DNA of 64,000 nt from CTSoil-075 sp042610375 (GCF_042610375.1 NZ_JBGJZL010000004.1:62001-126000), one strand, 5' to 3'. Positions 51,181-61,042 are shown, counted from the stretch's first letter. The notes: a model not told the origin generated them from the sequence alone. Made by a program: numbers and translations.

Positions 51181-51233
51181 AAATTGATCATGAATTACTA
51201 AATATAGATTTAAAATGTAAAGGAGTCATTCAG

Positions 51234-51656
51234 ATGGAAAAAGATAAAGTAAAAGTAGTCTTAGGGGTTATTGGTGCGGATTGTCATGCAGTTGGTAACA
51301 AAATTCTAAATTATGCACTTCTATCGGCAGGTTTTGAGGTTATTAATTTGGGAGTATTAGTTCCACAGGAAGAATTTATTAATGCAGCGATTGAAACAGG
51401 TGCAAAAGCTATTTTGGTCGCATCACTCTATGGTCATGGAGAAATTGACTGCCGTGGTTTAAAAGATCGTTGCCGTGAAGTAGGACTTGGTGATATATTA
51501 CTCTATGTCGGTGGAAATTTAGTTGTTGGTAAAACTGATTTTACAGAGGTTCGTAATAAATTTTTGGCAATGGGTTATGATCGAGTCTATGAGCCAGGTA
51601 TCTTGCCTGACCAAGTAATTATTGATTTGAAAAATGATTTGGGTGTTGAAGGATAA
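51234..51656 (+). CDS. glmS: glutamate mutase sigma (cobalamin-binding) subunit
   Basis: 140 residues. The B12 motif GADCHAVGNKIL (DxHxxG, Asp16/His18) supplies the His that replaces the lower ligand of adenosylcobalamin, and LVASLYGHGEIDCRGL and YVGGNLVVGK follow. It forms the E2S2 holoenzyme that turns L-glutamate into threo-3-methylaspartate. AAGGAG eight bases upstream. First enzyme of the methylaspartate route. Confidence 0.96.
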   Translation: MEKDKVKVVLGVIGADCHAVGNKILNYALLSAGFEVINLGVLVPQEEFINAAIETGAKAILVASLYGHGEIDCRGLKDRCREVGLGDILLYVGGNLVVGKTDFTEVRNKFLAMGYDRVYEPGILPDQVIIDLKNDLGVEG

Positions 51657-51671
51657 AAGGGAGTCTTGTAC

Positions 51672-53054
51672 ATGAATAATGTTTTACTGATTGATTTTGG
51701 TAGTACTTATACCAAAATTACGGCGGTTGATGTTGAAACAGAAGTAGTACTTGGTACTGCCCATGGCATTACGACCGTAGAAACTGACATTATGGATGGT
51801 CTGAATCAAGCTCTAAGTGAACTATTTGCTACGACTGGAAAGTTGGAATTTACTAAAGTTCTTGGATGTTCGAGTGCGGCAGGGGGCCTGAAAATGGTTG
51901 CAATCGGCCTTGTACTTGAACTTACGGTAGAAGCGGCTAAACGCGCTGCACTGGGTGCTGGTGCGAAAATTATGGGTGTATACGGTAATGAATTAAGTGA
52001 ATATGAGATTGAAGAAATCGCCGCACTTAATCCGGAAATTATCTTGCTTGCTGGTGGTACGGATGGTGGTAATAAAGAAGTAATCCTTCACAATGCCAAA
52101 ATGCTTACGACTCTAGGGCGAGATATACCTGTAATTGTTGCTGGTAATAAATCAGCAGCACCCCAAGTTGTTAGGATCTTATCTGAAACCATGACCGAAG
52201 TGGTGCATACTGAAAATGTGATGCCGAGATTGAATGAACTCAATATTGAGCCAGCTAGAGAGACGATCCGTGGTGTGTTTTTACGACGTATTGTAGAAGC
52301 CAAAGGTTTAAATCGAGCGAACCAATTTGTTGATCGTATGGTTATGCCAACTCCAGCAGCAGTGCTAAAAGCTGCGGAATTATTAGGAAAAGGTACTGAT
52401 CATGAAAAAGGTTTCGGTGATTTGATGGTCATCGATATTGGCGGTGCCACGACAGATGTATATTCGATTGCTAAAGGGGATCCGAGTAAAAGTAATGTAG
52501 CCTTAAAAGGTTTACCTGAACCTTTTGGCAAACGTACTGTGGAAGGTGATCTTGGCATGCGATATAGTGCAACTGCTTTATTTAAAGCAGCTGGCGCTAA
52601 GATGATTGCTGATTATGCTGGGGTTGCTGAAACTGATGTTGAAGCATATATGAAGAAAGTTGAAGAAAATATTGAGTATTTGCCTCAGTCAACGATTGAA
52701 AGCCAAGTGGAAATTGCCATGGGCAGAGCTTGTACTCGTTTAGCGACAGAACGTCATGTTGGTCAACTTGAAACGGTGTTTACTCTAAATGGTACAGTTT
52801 TTGTGCAAAAGGGCAAAGATTTAACAGCGGTTAAAAAAGTAATTGGTACTGGCGGAGTGATTGTAAATCATCAGCAGCCAGCTGGAATTCTTAAAGGCAC
52901 TGTTTATGATGAAAGTACACCTCAGATGCTCAAACCTGAATCACCGGAATTTTGGATTGATGAAAAGTATATCATGGCATCCATGGGTTTATTAGGTGAA
53001 GAATATCCTGATGTAGCAATACGAATGATGAAAAAATATATTGTACGGAGGTAA
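51672..53054 (+). CDS. glmL: glutamate mutase-associated ATPase MutL
   Basis: 460 residues of the actin/Hsp70-type ATPase fold: LLIDFGSTYTKITAVD (phosphate 1), VIDIGGATTDVYSIA (phosphate 2) and a Gly-rich adenosine loop (KVIGTGGVIVNH). Encoded between the S and E subunits in clostridial glutamate mutases; believed to reactivate the enzyme after cofactor damage. ATG 51672 is favoured by AGGGAG at eight bases. Confidence 0.93.
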   Translation: MNNVLLIDFGSTYTKITAVDVETEVVLGTAHGITTVETDIMDGLNQALSELFATTGKLEFTKVLGCSSAAGGLKMVAIGLVLELTVEAAKRAALGAGAKIMGVYGNELSEYEIEEIAALNPEIILLAGGTDGGNKEVILHNAKMLTTLGRDIPVIVAGNKSAAPQVVRILSETMTEVVHTENVMPRLNELNIEPARETIRGVFLRRIVEAKGLNRANQFVDRMVMPTPAAVLKAAELLGKGTDHEKGFGDLMVIDIGGATTDVYSIAKGDPSKSNVALKGLPEPFGKRTVEGDLGMRYSATALFKAAGAKMIADYAGVAETDVEAYMKKVEENIEYLPQSTIESQVEIAMGRACTRLATERHVGQLETVFTLNGTVFVQKGKDLTAVKKVIGTGGVIVNHQQPAGILKGTVYDESTPQMLKPESPEFWIDEKYIMASMGLLGEEYPDVAIRMMKKYIVRR

Positions 53055-53059
53055 TAATA

Positions 53060-54511
53060 ATGGAATTGAAAAATAAAAAGTGGACGCATGATGAGTTTTA
53101 TGCGATTCGTAAAGACATACTAACCCAATGGCCTACAGGTGCCGAAGTAGATTTTGAAGAAGCTATCAAATATCATGAAACCATTCCTACGAAAAAGAAC
53201 TTTGCTAAACGTTTGGTGAAAGCTAAGAAAAATGGTGAGACATTAACACAACCTCGTGCTGGTGTAGCGCTTCTTGATGAACATATTAATCTTTTGAATT
53301 ATCTTCACTCAGAAGGTGAAGCTGATCTTCTGCCAAGTACGATTGATAGCTATACTCGTCAAAATCAATATCAAAATTGTGCTGATGCCATTGAAGAAAG
53401 TACAAAAGCAGGCCGTTCATTACTTAATGGTTTCCCAGCAGTTAATCATGGTGTTCGCGGTGTTCGTCAGTTAGTAGAACGCGTAAATGGTCCAGTGCAA
53501 GTACGTCACGGCACACCTGATGCTCGCCTGTTGACTGAAATCACTTTAGCTGGTGGTTTTACTTCTTATGAAGGTGGCGGTATTTCTTACAATATTCCTT
53601 ACGCAAAAAGTGTATCCTTAGAACAAACTATTTATGATTGGCAGTATAACGACCGTTTAGTGGGTATTTATGCTGAGCATGGTATTGAGATCAATCGGGA
53701 ACCTTTTGGACCATTAACTGGTACTTTGGTACCGCCTTGCGTTTCTCATGCTGTTGCGATCATTGAAGCTATTTTAGCAGCTGAACAAGGTGTTAAAAAT
53801 ATTACTCTAGGTTATGGACAATGTGGTAACTTATTCCAAGATATTGCTGCAATCAAAGCTTTGGAGCAATTGTCTGAAGAATATTTAGCAAAACATGGTT
53901 ATAACGATTGCACAATTACAACTGTATTCCATCAATGGATGGGTGGTTTCCCGCAAGATGAAGCAAAAGCATTTGCTGTTATTTCTTGGGGCGCAGCGGC
54001 AGCAGCGCTTGCAAAAGCTACAAAAGTTATTGTAAAAACACCTCATGAAGCATTAGGTATCCCTACAAAAGAAGCCAATGCTATGGGACTTCGTACAACA
54101 AAACAATTAATCAATATGTTAGCTGATCAACCTTTCCCAATGACTACTGAAGTTGATGTGGAAGTTGCCATGATCAAAGCTGAAACACGTTGTATTTTAG
54201 ATAAAATATTTGAAATCGGTAATGGTGACTATGCTGTTGGTAGCGTACGTGCTTTTGAAACAGGCGTACTTGATGTACCATTTGCTCCAAGTAAATTCTC
54301 TCTTAATAAAATTCTGCCTGCTCGTGACAATAATGGTGCTGTACGTTTATTTGATGTGGGAAATCTTCCGTTCACACAAGATATCATTGATTTCCACCGT
54401 GGGAAAATCGATGAACGTGCTAAATCAGAAGGTCGTAAAGCTAGCTTCCAAATGGTTATTGATGATATTTACGCAATTTCCAATGGTCGCTTAGTGGGTA
54501 GACCAAGATAA
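53060..54511 (+). CDS. glmE: glutamate mutase epsilon subunit
   Basis: 483 residues, the usual length. TIM-barrel stretches include LLNGFPAVNHGVRGVRQLVE, VRHGTPDARLLTEITLAGGF and TTVFHQWMGGFPQDEAKAF. Binds glutamate and, with GlmS, adenosylcobalamin. Start five bases after glmL, GGAGG before the ATG. Confidence 0.96.
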   Translation: MELKNKKWTHDEFYAIRKDILTQWPTGAEVDFEEAIKYHETIPTKKNFAKRLVKAKKNGETLTQPRAGVALLDEHINLLNYLHSEGEADLLPSTIDSYTRQNQYQNCADAIEESTKAGRSLLNGFPAVNHGVRGVRQLVERVNGPVQVRHGTPDARLLTEITLAGGFTSYEGGGISYNIPYAKSVSLEQTIYDWQYNDRLVGIYAEHGIEINREPFGPLTGTLVPPCVSHAVAIIEAILAAEQGVKNITLGYGQCGNLFQDIAAIKALEQLSEEYLAKHGYNDCTITTVFHQWMGGFPQDEAKAFAVISWGAAAAALAKATKVIVKTPHEALGIPTKEANAMGLRTTKQLINMLADQPFPMTTEVDVEVAMIKAETRCILDKIFEIGNGDYAVGSVRAFETGVLDVPFAPSKFSLNKILPARDNNGAVRLFDVGNLPFTQDIIDFHRGKIDERAKSEGRKASFQMVIDDIYAISNGRLVGRPR

Positions 54512-54597
54512 GGATAACTATAGATAATGTATGGTAGGTGAGGAGCTATCTGCTTCTTACCTATCATGATAAAAATAATGGAGTGGAGAGTGTAATA

Positions 54598-55848
54598 ATG
54601 AAAATTGTAAATGTTGTATGTTCTAAAGGTCGTACTGGATTTTATTTTGATGACCAACGGGCCATTAAAGCAGGGGCTAAACATGATGGTTTCACATATG
54701 TCGGTGAAAGCGTGACCCCAGGTTTTCATTCTATTCGTCAATCCGGTGAAGCTGTATCTGTTATGATTGTCTTAGAAGATGGACAAGTTGCTTATGGTGA
54801 TTGCGCAGCGGTACAATATAGTGGAGCAGGTGGACGCGATCCTTTATTTTTAGCAGATGATTTTATCCCTGTGATCGAACAAGAAATTAGACCTTTATTA
54901 GTTGGCCGTGAACTAGATTCTTTTAGACAGTTAGCAGGTGAAGTGGATAGTCTGGTTGATGCGAAAACTGGAAAATTGATTCATACTGCACTACGTTATG
55001 GTGTGACTCAAGCTATTTTGGATGCTGTAGCGAAAGCTAAACATAAACTCATGTGTGAAGTCGTTGCTGAAGAATATAATACGGTTGTCAGTGAAGAGGA
55101 AATTAATATTTTCACTCAATCTGGTGACAATCGTTATGATAATGCAGATAAAATGATTATTAAAGGTGCTCAAGTATTGCCTCATGCTTTGATTAATAAT
55201 GTTGAAGAAAAACTAGGTAAAAATGGTGAATTGTTAGTTGAATATGTAACTTGGTTAAAAAATCGTATTCTGAGCTTACGCACAAGTGAAGCATATAACC
55301 CAGTGATGCATATTGACGTATATGGAACAATTGGTGCAGCTTTCAATCTTGATACGGAAAAAATGGTGTCTTATTTCCGTGAACTCGAAAAAGCAGCAGC
55401 TCCTATTAAACTTCGTATTGAAGGTCCTATGGACGTAGAAGATCGTGAAAAACAAATGCTTGCATTAAAAGAAATTACTGCACGTTTGCATGAAGAAAAT
55501 ATCAATGTAGAAGTGGTAGCTGATGAATGGTGCAATACATTAGATGATATTAAATATTTTGCAGATAACAATGCAGGTGATATGCTGCAAATTAAAACCC
55601 CTGACTTAGGTGGTATTAACAATACAATTGAAGCTGTACTTTATTGCAAAGAAAAAGGTGTTGGCGCATATCAAGGCGGTACATGCAATGAAACAGATCG
55701 TTCTGCTCAAGTTTGTGTACATCTTGCTATGGCAACCAAACCAGTACAAATGTTAGCAAAACCTGGTATGGGTGTTGATGAAGGATTTATGATTGTGTAC
55801 AATGAAATGCAACGTATTTTAGCAGTACGCAAAGCGCTTAAGGCATAA
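54598..55848 (+). CDS. mal: methylaspartate ammonia-lyase
   Basis: 416 residues (Clostridium enzyme 413). Enolase-superfamily features: the catalytic Lys in QIKTPDLGGINNTIEAV, metal-binding acids in HIDVYGTIG and VVADEWCNTLDD, and the N-terminal VSVMIVLEDGQVAYGDCAAV. Removes ammonia from 3-methylaspartate to give mesaconate. ATG 54598 with GGAGAG seven bases upstream. Confidence 0.96.
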   Translation: MKIVNVVCSKGRTGFYFDDQRAIKAGAKHDGFTYVGESVTPGFHSIRQSGEAVSVMIVLEDGQVAYGDCAAVQYSGAGGRDPLFLADDFIPVIEQEIRPLLVGRELDSFRQLAGEVDSLVDAKTGKLIHTALRYGVTQAILDAVAKAKHKLMCEVVAEEYNTVVSEEEINIFTQSGDNRYDNADKMIIKGAQVLPHALINNVEEKLGKNGELLVEYVTWLKNRILSLRTSEAYNPVMHIDVYGTIGAAFNLDTEKMVSYFRELEKAAAPIKLRIEGPMDVEDREKQMLALKEITARLHEENINVEVVADEWCNTLDDIKYFADNNAGDMLQIKTPDLGGINNTIEAVLYCKEKGVGAYQGGTCNETDRSAQVCVHLAMATKPVQMLAKPGMGVDEGFMIVYNEMQRILAVRKALKA

Positions 55849-55852
55849 GATT

Positions 55853-56785
55853 ATGAAATCTGTAATGCATGAGCAATTAATGTATGCAAGTTATTTTGCA
55901 CCGCGGGGACGTAATCGGATGTATGTTCTTGGTCAACAAATCAGTGAGCGTTATTTATCTCCATTAGATCGACTCATTGGTGTTGTTGGTGCTGCAGGTG
56001 CAGGTAAGTCATCATTGATCAAAGGTATGTTTCCAGGATTAGAACTGACAAATGATGATGAGGGTGTTAATTTACGCCCTCTGCCTCTTTTGAAAAATAT
56101 TGATAAGGGTTTTTTTACCTGTCATACATATCATATGGATATGCGTTTTGAATTGGCGTTTACCCAAATTCATGTGTTGGCAGATGCTGTAAAACGTGCC
56201 TTATTGCAGGGAAAACGTGTCATTGTAGAACATTTTGATTTATTGTATCCGGCCCTGGAAATGAATGCTGATGTCATATTGGGCATCGGTGGTGAAGTGA
56301 TTGTAGTGCGACCGAATCTATTTGGGCCTTTTCCTGGAGAAATTGTTGATGTATCGACGAAAACATTACAGTATCGCAAAATGGCTCATACTGCAGAAGA
56401 TTTGACTTCTAGTATTCTGCTTAAAGATTATGGCGCTACATTGACCTTTGGCCATCGAGATGTGCATCATGGTTTTGTTTTAGAATATCCGACCCTCATT
56501 GACGTTGATCTTAAGGATGTTGAAAAAAAGGTAAAACGTATTATTGATGAAGGGGTTAATGTCTGCTATTCAGATGAAGGGCATATTCGAATTGGTGAAG
56601 ATTCCTGGGCGTGTACTGGACCGCGGACCCATGTGCGTAATACGGAAGATATTGAAAATTTCCGTCTATTGCATGAAATAAAGTTTGATGCTAAATCTGA
56701 GAGTTATCTCATTATTGGTTTAGTTGGTCCTAAAAATGAAAATCTTGATGGATTTGCTGGTGTAGGCTATGCGGCAACTCTTTAA
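55853..56785 (+). CDS. P-loop protein with C-terminal tRNA-synthetase-like (SAD) domain
   Basis: 310 residues, four bases after mal. Walker A is GVVGAAGAGKSSLIKG (about residues 43-58). The C-terminal half carries HRDVHHGFVLEYP and RIGEDSWACTGPRTHVRNTE, which resemble the second additional domain of alanyl/threonyl-tRNA synthetases. Homologues occur beside glutamate-mutase genes in other anaerobes. No function is known; a proofreading, kinase or cofactor role is speculation. Confidence 0.65.
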   Translation: MKSVMHEQLMYASYFAPRGRNRMYVLGQQISERYLSPLDRLIGVVGAAGAGKSSLIKGMFPGLELTNDDEGVNLRPLPLLKNIDKGFFTCHTYHMDMRFELAFTQIHVLADAVKRALLQGKRVIVEHFDLLYPALEMNADVILGIGGEVIVVRPNLFGPFPGEIVDVSTKTLQYRKMAHTAEDLTSSILLKDYGATLTFGHRDVHHGFVLEYPTLIDVDLKDVEKKVKRIIDEGVNVCYSDEGHIRIGEDSWACTGPRTHVRNTEDIENFRLLHEIKFDAKSESYLIIGLVGPKNENLDGFAGVGYAATL

Positions 56786-56806
56786 AACAGTATAATTAAG
56801 TAATGA

Positions 56807-56841
56807 ATGGGTACTGTCTTCAGGGAGAAGACAGTACCCAT
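56807..56841. other. perfect hairpin after the P-loop gene
   Basis: 15-bp perfect stem (56807-56821 with 56827-56841) and five-base loop with weak T content on both sides. A terminator or processing site. Confidence 0.5.
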
Positions 56842-56850
56842 CAGAACATA

Positions 56851-56944
56851 CGAAAAGACTTGTCTTGTGCCAAGTCCTCAGATGCAGGCAGAAGTCTTAG
56901 TCGTTCTTACTTGTAATCAAGAAAGTGTTATACTTTCTGATTAT
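56851..56944 (-). ncRNA. repeated structured element R2 (candidate small RNA)
   Basis: Read on the minus strand it matches R1 (32359-32450): a 5' hairpin with AATCAGAAAG and CTTTCTTGATTAC, the linker ACAAGTAAG then ACTAAGACTT, and a 3' CTTG/CAAG-type hairpin with a T-rich end. It lies between the P-loop gene and citD, both on the plus strand. Its plus-strand reading would be a leader for citD, so the transcribed strand is not settled. Confidence 0.55.
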
Positions 56945-56980
56945 GTAACAAAATAACAAACTCCATAGGAGGTTTTACAA

Positions 56981-57274
56981 ATGGCAAGTATACTAAAAAC
57001 TGCTCAGGCAGGTACTTTAGAATCAAGTGATATTATGATTAGCGTAACTCCAGGTCTTGAAGGTAGCGGTGTTATCATCGAAGTAGAAAGTATTGTGATG
57101 GCTCAGTATGGTGATGATATACGTTTGACATTAGAACAAACTGTAGCTGAACAAGAGTGTACAGATTTATATATTAAAGCGTTAGACCGAGGTGCTTTGG
57201 ATTGTACAATTCGTGCACGTATATTAACAGCATTAGTCCGCGCTGGCGCTGTTCTTAAGGAGGCTATTTTATAA
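56981..57274 (+). CDS. citD: citrate (citramalate) lyase acyl carrier subunit
   Basis: 97 residues. The prosthetic-group Ser is in the N-terminal GTLESSDIMISVTP; ALDRGALDCTIRARILTALV is the conserved C-terminal stretch. It carries a phosphoribosyl-dephospho-CoA thioester. AGGAGG precedes the ATG. First of citDEFC. Confidence 0.95.
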   Translation: MASILKTAQAGTLESSDIMISVTPGLEGSGVIIEVESIVMAQYGDDIRLTLEQTVAEQECTDLYIKALDRGALDCTIRARILTALVRAGAVLKEAIL

Positions 57275-58152
57275 TGGATTTAAAATTGCGAAGAAGTATG
57301 TTATTTATTCCAGGAAATAATCCAGGGATGCTACAAAATGGTGGTGTGTTTGGTGCCGATTCTGTTATTTTAGATTTAGAAGATGCTGTTGCACCAACAG
57401 AAAAAGATGCAGCGCGCTTTTTGATTGCTCATGCTTTAAAAACTGTGGATTATGGATGCAGTGAAAAAGTCATCCGTATTAACCCATTGGATACTTTTGC
57501 AGCAGAAGATATTAAAGCCATTGTGCCTTGTGGTCCTGATGCTATTTTGGTACCTAAAGTCGAGAGCGCGGCTGATATTCATGCTGCTGTTCAGATGATT
57601 GCAGCAGCGGAACTGCCCAATCAAAATCCTGTTAAAATCATTGCGTTATTAGAAACACCGCGAGGCATTATAGAGGCTTATAACATTGCTAAAGCTGATC
57701 CGCGCGTTGTAGGATTAGCTCTAGGAGCTGAAGACTATACTGCAGGTCTTGGCGCCATCCGGACAAAGGAGGGCACTGAGATTTTTACGGCACGTACGAT
57801 TGTGGTCAATGCTGCTGCGGCGGCTGACGTTCAGTCTATTGATACACCTTATACAGATGCTAATGATGAAGAGGGGCTTCTCGCTGATACTGAACTTGCT
57901 AAAAAACTTGGCTTTAAAGGGAAATTATCCATAAATCCTCGTCAAATTGATGTCATTCATACTGTATTTAATCCGAGTGAAAACGATATTGAATGGGCTG
58001 AACAAGTCATTCATGCCATTCGCAAAGCTGAAGCAGAAGGCTCAGGTGTAGCCTCTTTGAATGGAAAAATGGTTGATTTGCCAGTAGTGAATCGGGCGGA
58101 GCGTACCTTGCGTTTAGCTCGATTACTAGGTTTGATTGAGGGGGTAGAATAA
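57274..58152 (+). CDS. citE: citrate (citramalate) lyase beta subunit
   Basis: 292 residues with RRSMLFIPGNNPGMLQNGGV, DSVILDLEDAVAPTEKDAAR and the Arg/Glu/Asp active-site positions of the HpcH/HpaI fold. It cleaves citryl- or citramalyl-ACP. Its start overlaps the citD stop by one base. Confidence 0.95.
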   Translation: MDLKLRRSMLFIPGNNPGMLQNGGVFGADSVILDLEDAVAPTEKDAARFLIAHALKTVDYGCSEKVIRINPLDTFAAEDIKAIVPCGPDAILVPKVESAADIHAAVQMIAAAELPNQNPVKIIALLETPRGIIEAYNIAKADPRVVGLALGAEDYTAGLGAIRTKEGTEIFTARTIVVNAAAAADVQSIDTPYTDANDEEGLLADTELAKKLGFKGKLSINPRQIDVIHTVFNPSENDIEWAEQVIHAIRKAEAEGSGVASLNGKMVDLPVVNRAERTLRLARLLGLIEGVE

Positions 58153-59693
58153 TGAAAAATACATTAGGTCGTGAAATTCCGGAGAAAATCGCTGGTATTG
58201 GGGAAGTTAAAGCTTTTGCAGGTGCTTTTACTACGCCGCCGATGATGAATCGTCAGGCACCTAAAGTAAAAAGTGTACGACCAGCAGATAGCAAATTAAT
58301 AGATTCTTTAGAAGAAGTTTTTAGAAAAATACCAGTGGTAGATGGTATGACTTTGTCTTTTCATCATCATTTTCGCAATGGTGATGGTGTCGTCAATATG
58401 GTATTGGCTACTGCGGCTAAATTGGGACTGAAAAATTTAAAAGTGGCATTAAGTTCAGTTTTTCCTGTGCATGCATCGATCATTGAACATGCTAAAAATG
58501 GTGTAGTCACAGCACTTGATACCAATTATATGTCAGGACCAGTAGCCAAAGCTGTATCGCAAGGGTTATTTGAGACTCCTGTAGTACTACGTACCCATGG
58601 TGGACGCGGTCGCGCTATTGAATGTGGCCAACTTAAAATAGATGTAGCTTTTATTGCGGCTCCTGCAGCTGATGAATATGGTAATATTAATGGGGTACAA
58701 GGGCCGGCGGCTTGTGGTTCTCTTGGTTATGCCTTTCCTGATGCTCAGTATGCTGATCATGTAGTAGCTGTGACGGATTATATGGCTGAATACCCATTAT
58801 CACCTATATCCATCCCTCAAACGCGTGTGGATTATGTTGTAAAAGTGGACTCAGTTGGTGATCCTAAAGGAATTGTATCAGGTACGACTCGTATTACAAA
58901 AGATCCTGTTGGACTTAAAATTGCTGAAACGGCAGCAAAAGTCATCCAAGCTGCTGGACTTATTAAAAACGGATTTTCTTTCCAAACGGGGGCAGGGGGA
59001 GCTTCTCTTGCAACGGCTTCTTTTGTACGAAAAATGATGGAGAAAGATCAGGTAACAGGTAGTTTTGCTTTGGGCGGTATTACTGGTTATATGGTAGATA
59101 TGCTAGAAAAAGGACTCTTTAAAAAATTAATGGATGTGCAAGGCTTTGATTTGGAAGCGATTAAGTCCATTGCAACAAATCCTAACCATTTAGAGATTGG
59201 TGCTGATTTTTATGCCAGTCCTTTTAATGCAGGTTGTGCAGTCAATCAATTAGATGCTGTCATCCTTGGTGCGACAGAAATGGATACTGATTTTAATGTC
59301 AATGTGGTAACAGGTTCAGATGGCGTCATCATGGGAGGATCAGGTGGTCATGCTGATGCTGCTGCTGGTGCCAAAGTTACGATTATTGTTGCTAATCTCT
59401 TGCGTGGCCGTTTACCGATCATTGTCGATCAGGTTTTAACTGCCACCACGCCAGGAGAAACTATTGACGTTCTTGTTACTGAACGAGGGATTGCTGTCAA
59501 TCCGCGCCGCATTGATTTGAAAGAAAAAATGCTCGCAGCGGGTTTACCAGTAAAAGATATACAAGAATTAAAAAAGCTAGCCGAACAAATTGCTGGCGTG
59601 CCAAAACAAATCAAAACTGGGGAAAAAATTGTTGCTGTCGTCGAATATCGTGATGGTACAATCATTGATGTCGTACGTCAAGTGGAGGGATAA
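58152..59693 (+). CDS. citF: citrate (citramalate) lyase alpha subunit, CoA/ACP transferase
   Basis: 513 residues, two CoA-transferase halves: KIPVVDGMTLSFHHHFRNGD, FQTGAGGASLATASFVRKMM, VVTGSDGVIMGGSGGHADAA. Exchanges acetyl-ACP for citryl- or citramalyl-ACP. Start overlaps the citE stop by one base. The N-terminal KIAGIGEVKAFAGAFTTPP is typical. Confidence 0.95.
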   Translation: MKNTLGREIPEKIAGIGEVKAFAGAFTTPPMMNRQAPKVKSVRPADSKLIDSLEEVFRKIPVVDGMTLSFHHHFRNGDGVVNMVLATAAKLGLKNLKVALSSVFPVHASIIEHAKNGVVTALDTNYMSGPVAKAVSQGLFETPVVLRTHGGRGRAIECGQLKIDVAFIAAPAADEYGNINGVQGPAACGSLGYAFPDAQYADHVVAVTDYMAEYPLSPISIPQTRVDYVVKVDSVGDPKGIVSGTTRITKDPVGLKIAETAAKVIQAAGLIKNGFSFQTGAGGASLATASFVRKMMEKDQVTGSFALGGITGYMVDMLEKGLFKKLMDVQGFDLEAIKSIATNPNHLEIGADFYASPFNAGCAVNQLDAVILGATEMDTDFNVNVVTGSDGVIMGGSGGHADAAAGAKVTIIVANLLRGRLPIIVDQVLTATTPGETIDVLVTERGIAVNPRRIDLKEKMLAAGLPVKDIQELKKLAEQIAGVPKQIKTGEKIVAVVEYRDGTIIDVVRQVEG

Positions 59694-59695
59694 TC

Positions 59696-60745
59696 ATGTT
59701 ATGGGGCACGATTGAGGAGCGGGTCATCAATCTTAAGAATACACGACAAGTTGCTGAAGTAAGGAGATTTTTAGAGACATTTTCCTTAACTTTTAATGAA
59801 CAGGTTGATTATACAGTTGCTTTGTACAAAGAAAATAAGATTGTGGCTACCGGCTCCTTCGCAGGCGAAGTGCTTCGAAATATTGCAATTGATGAGTCTT
59901 TGCAAGGAGAAGGCGTTACTTCAGCGGTGATTAGCCATCTAATGCGCGAAGCTGGGCAACGAGGAATCTATCATTATTTTATTTTTACTAAACCTGACAA
60001 AGCTCATTTGTTTAGCAATTTAGGATTTAAAGAGATTGCTCGCGTTGAACCTTATGCTGTACTACTTGAAAGTGGGCTAGGATCGATTGAAAGTTATTGC
60101 CGGGAAATGGCTAAAAAAATAGAAAAACTCCCACCAGGGGCTCGGGCTAGCCTAGTGGTGAATTGTAATCCTTTTACCTTAGGGCATCAGGCGGTCATTG
60201 CTAAGGCCGCTGCGGAAAATCCAGGAGTCGTTGTATTAGTAGTCAGTGAAGAAGGCTCTTTGTTTCCCTTTGATGTGCGACAACGGTTAGTTCAAGAAGG
60301 GACAGCTCACTATGATAATGTCGTTGTTGTTCCGGGAGGGAAATATATTATATCGTCTGCAACTTTTCCTGGATATTTCACAAGAGGTGATGAAACAGTT
60401 ACGGCTCAAACACAACTAGACATCAGTATTTTTGCAAAATATGTAGCACCAGCCTTAGGGATTACTTCTCGTTATGTAGGTGATGAACCTTATTGCGCAG
60501 TTACTAAGGCTTACAATCAGGCAATGTTTGCAATTCTGCCTGATTATCATATTGATGTTCGAGAAATGCCACGCATTGATGTCAATGGACAATATATCAG
60601 TGCATCCCGTGTACGGGAACTTATTCGCCAAGATGGGTGGGATGAAATTCGTACGCTAGTGCCTGATAGTACTTATCAATATTTACGTTCCCTTGAAGCG
60701 GTACAAATTATTGAAAAAATTAAAAGCAGTCAATCGCGGCATTGA
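59696..60745 (+). CDS. citC: citrate lyase ligase
   Basis: 349 residues: an N-terminal GNAT-like domain (about 15-125) and a nucleotidyltransferase domain with VVNCNPFTLGHQAVIAKAAA (HxGH-like) and ISASRVRELIRQDGWDEIR. It acetylates the CitD thiol to activate the lyase. Two bases after citF. No citX or citG is in the window. Confidence 0.94.
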   Translation: MLWGTIEERVINLKNTRQVAEVRRFLETFSLTFNEQVDYTVALYKENKIVATGSFAGEVLRNIAIDESLQGEGVTSAVISHLMREAGQRGIYHYFIFTKPDKAHLFSNLGFKEIARVEPYAVLLESGLGSIESYCREMAKKIEKLPPGARASLVVNCNPFTLGHQAVIAKAAAENPGVVVLVVSEEGSLFPFDVRQRLVQEGTAHYDNVVVVPGGKYIISSATFPGYFTRGDETVTAQTQLDISIFAKYVAPALGITSRYVGDEPYCAVTKAYNQAMFAILPDYHIDVREMPRIDVNGQYISASRVRELIRQDGWDEIRTLVPDSTYQYLRSLEAVQIIEKIKSSQSRH

Positions 60746-60793
60746 TCAATGCGTTTCCTTAGATAAAAAGATAAAATAGATTTATATGGTCTG

Positions 60794-60865
60794 CCAGTCA
60801 TGGGATTCGGACATTGTTGCTTCTATAGTGCTCTACAATCCGATATCCTATGACTGGTGATTTTC
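60794..60865 (+). terminator. terminator of the glutamate-fermentation operon
   Basis: An interrupted 18-bp stem (60794-60811 with 60839-60857) followed by tgattttcc. A second small stem (CCTTATCAT/AATGATAAGG) lies at 60873-60900. Confidence 0.55.
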
Positions 60866-61042
60866 CTTATCATATTTAATTGAAATGATAAGGGGAATGG
60901 CATTAGTTTCCTGAGTTTTTTCATTGAGAATGGTCATCCTATTGAATAGAATAGTAAACTCTGTTTTTTTACCAAATTGTAATTTTGTATATAATAAGGT
61001 AATAAAAACAGAGTTTTTTCAATAATCAAAAATAATATACAC

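Noticed and set aside
56981..60745. Plain citrate fermentation operon
   Set aside because: No citrate carrier, oxaloacetate decarboxylase or CitAB pair is present, and the methylaspartate genes upstream give citramalate as natural substrate; citrate is not excluded.
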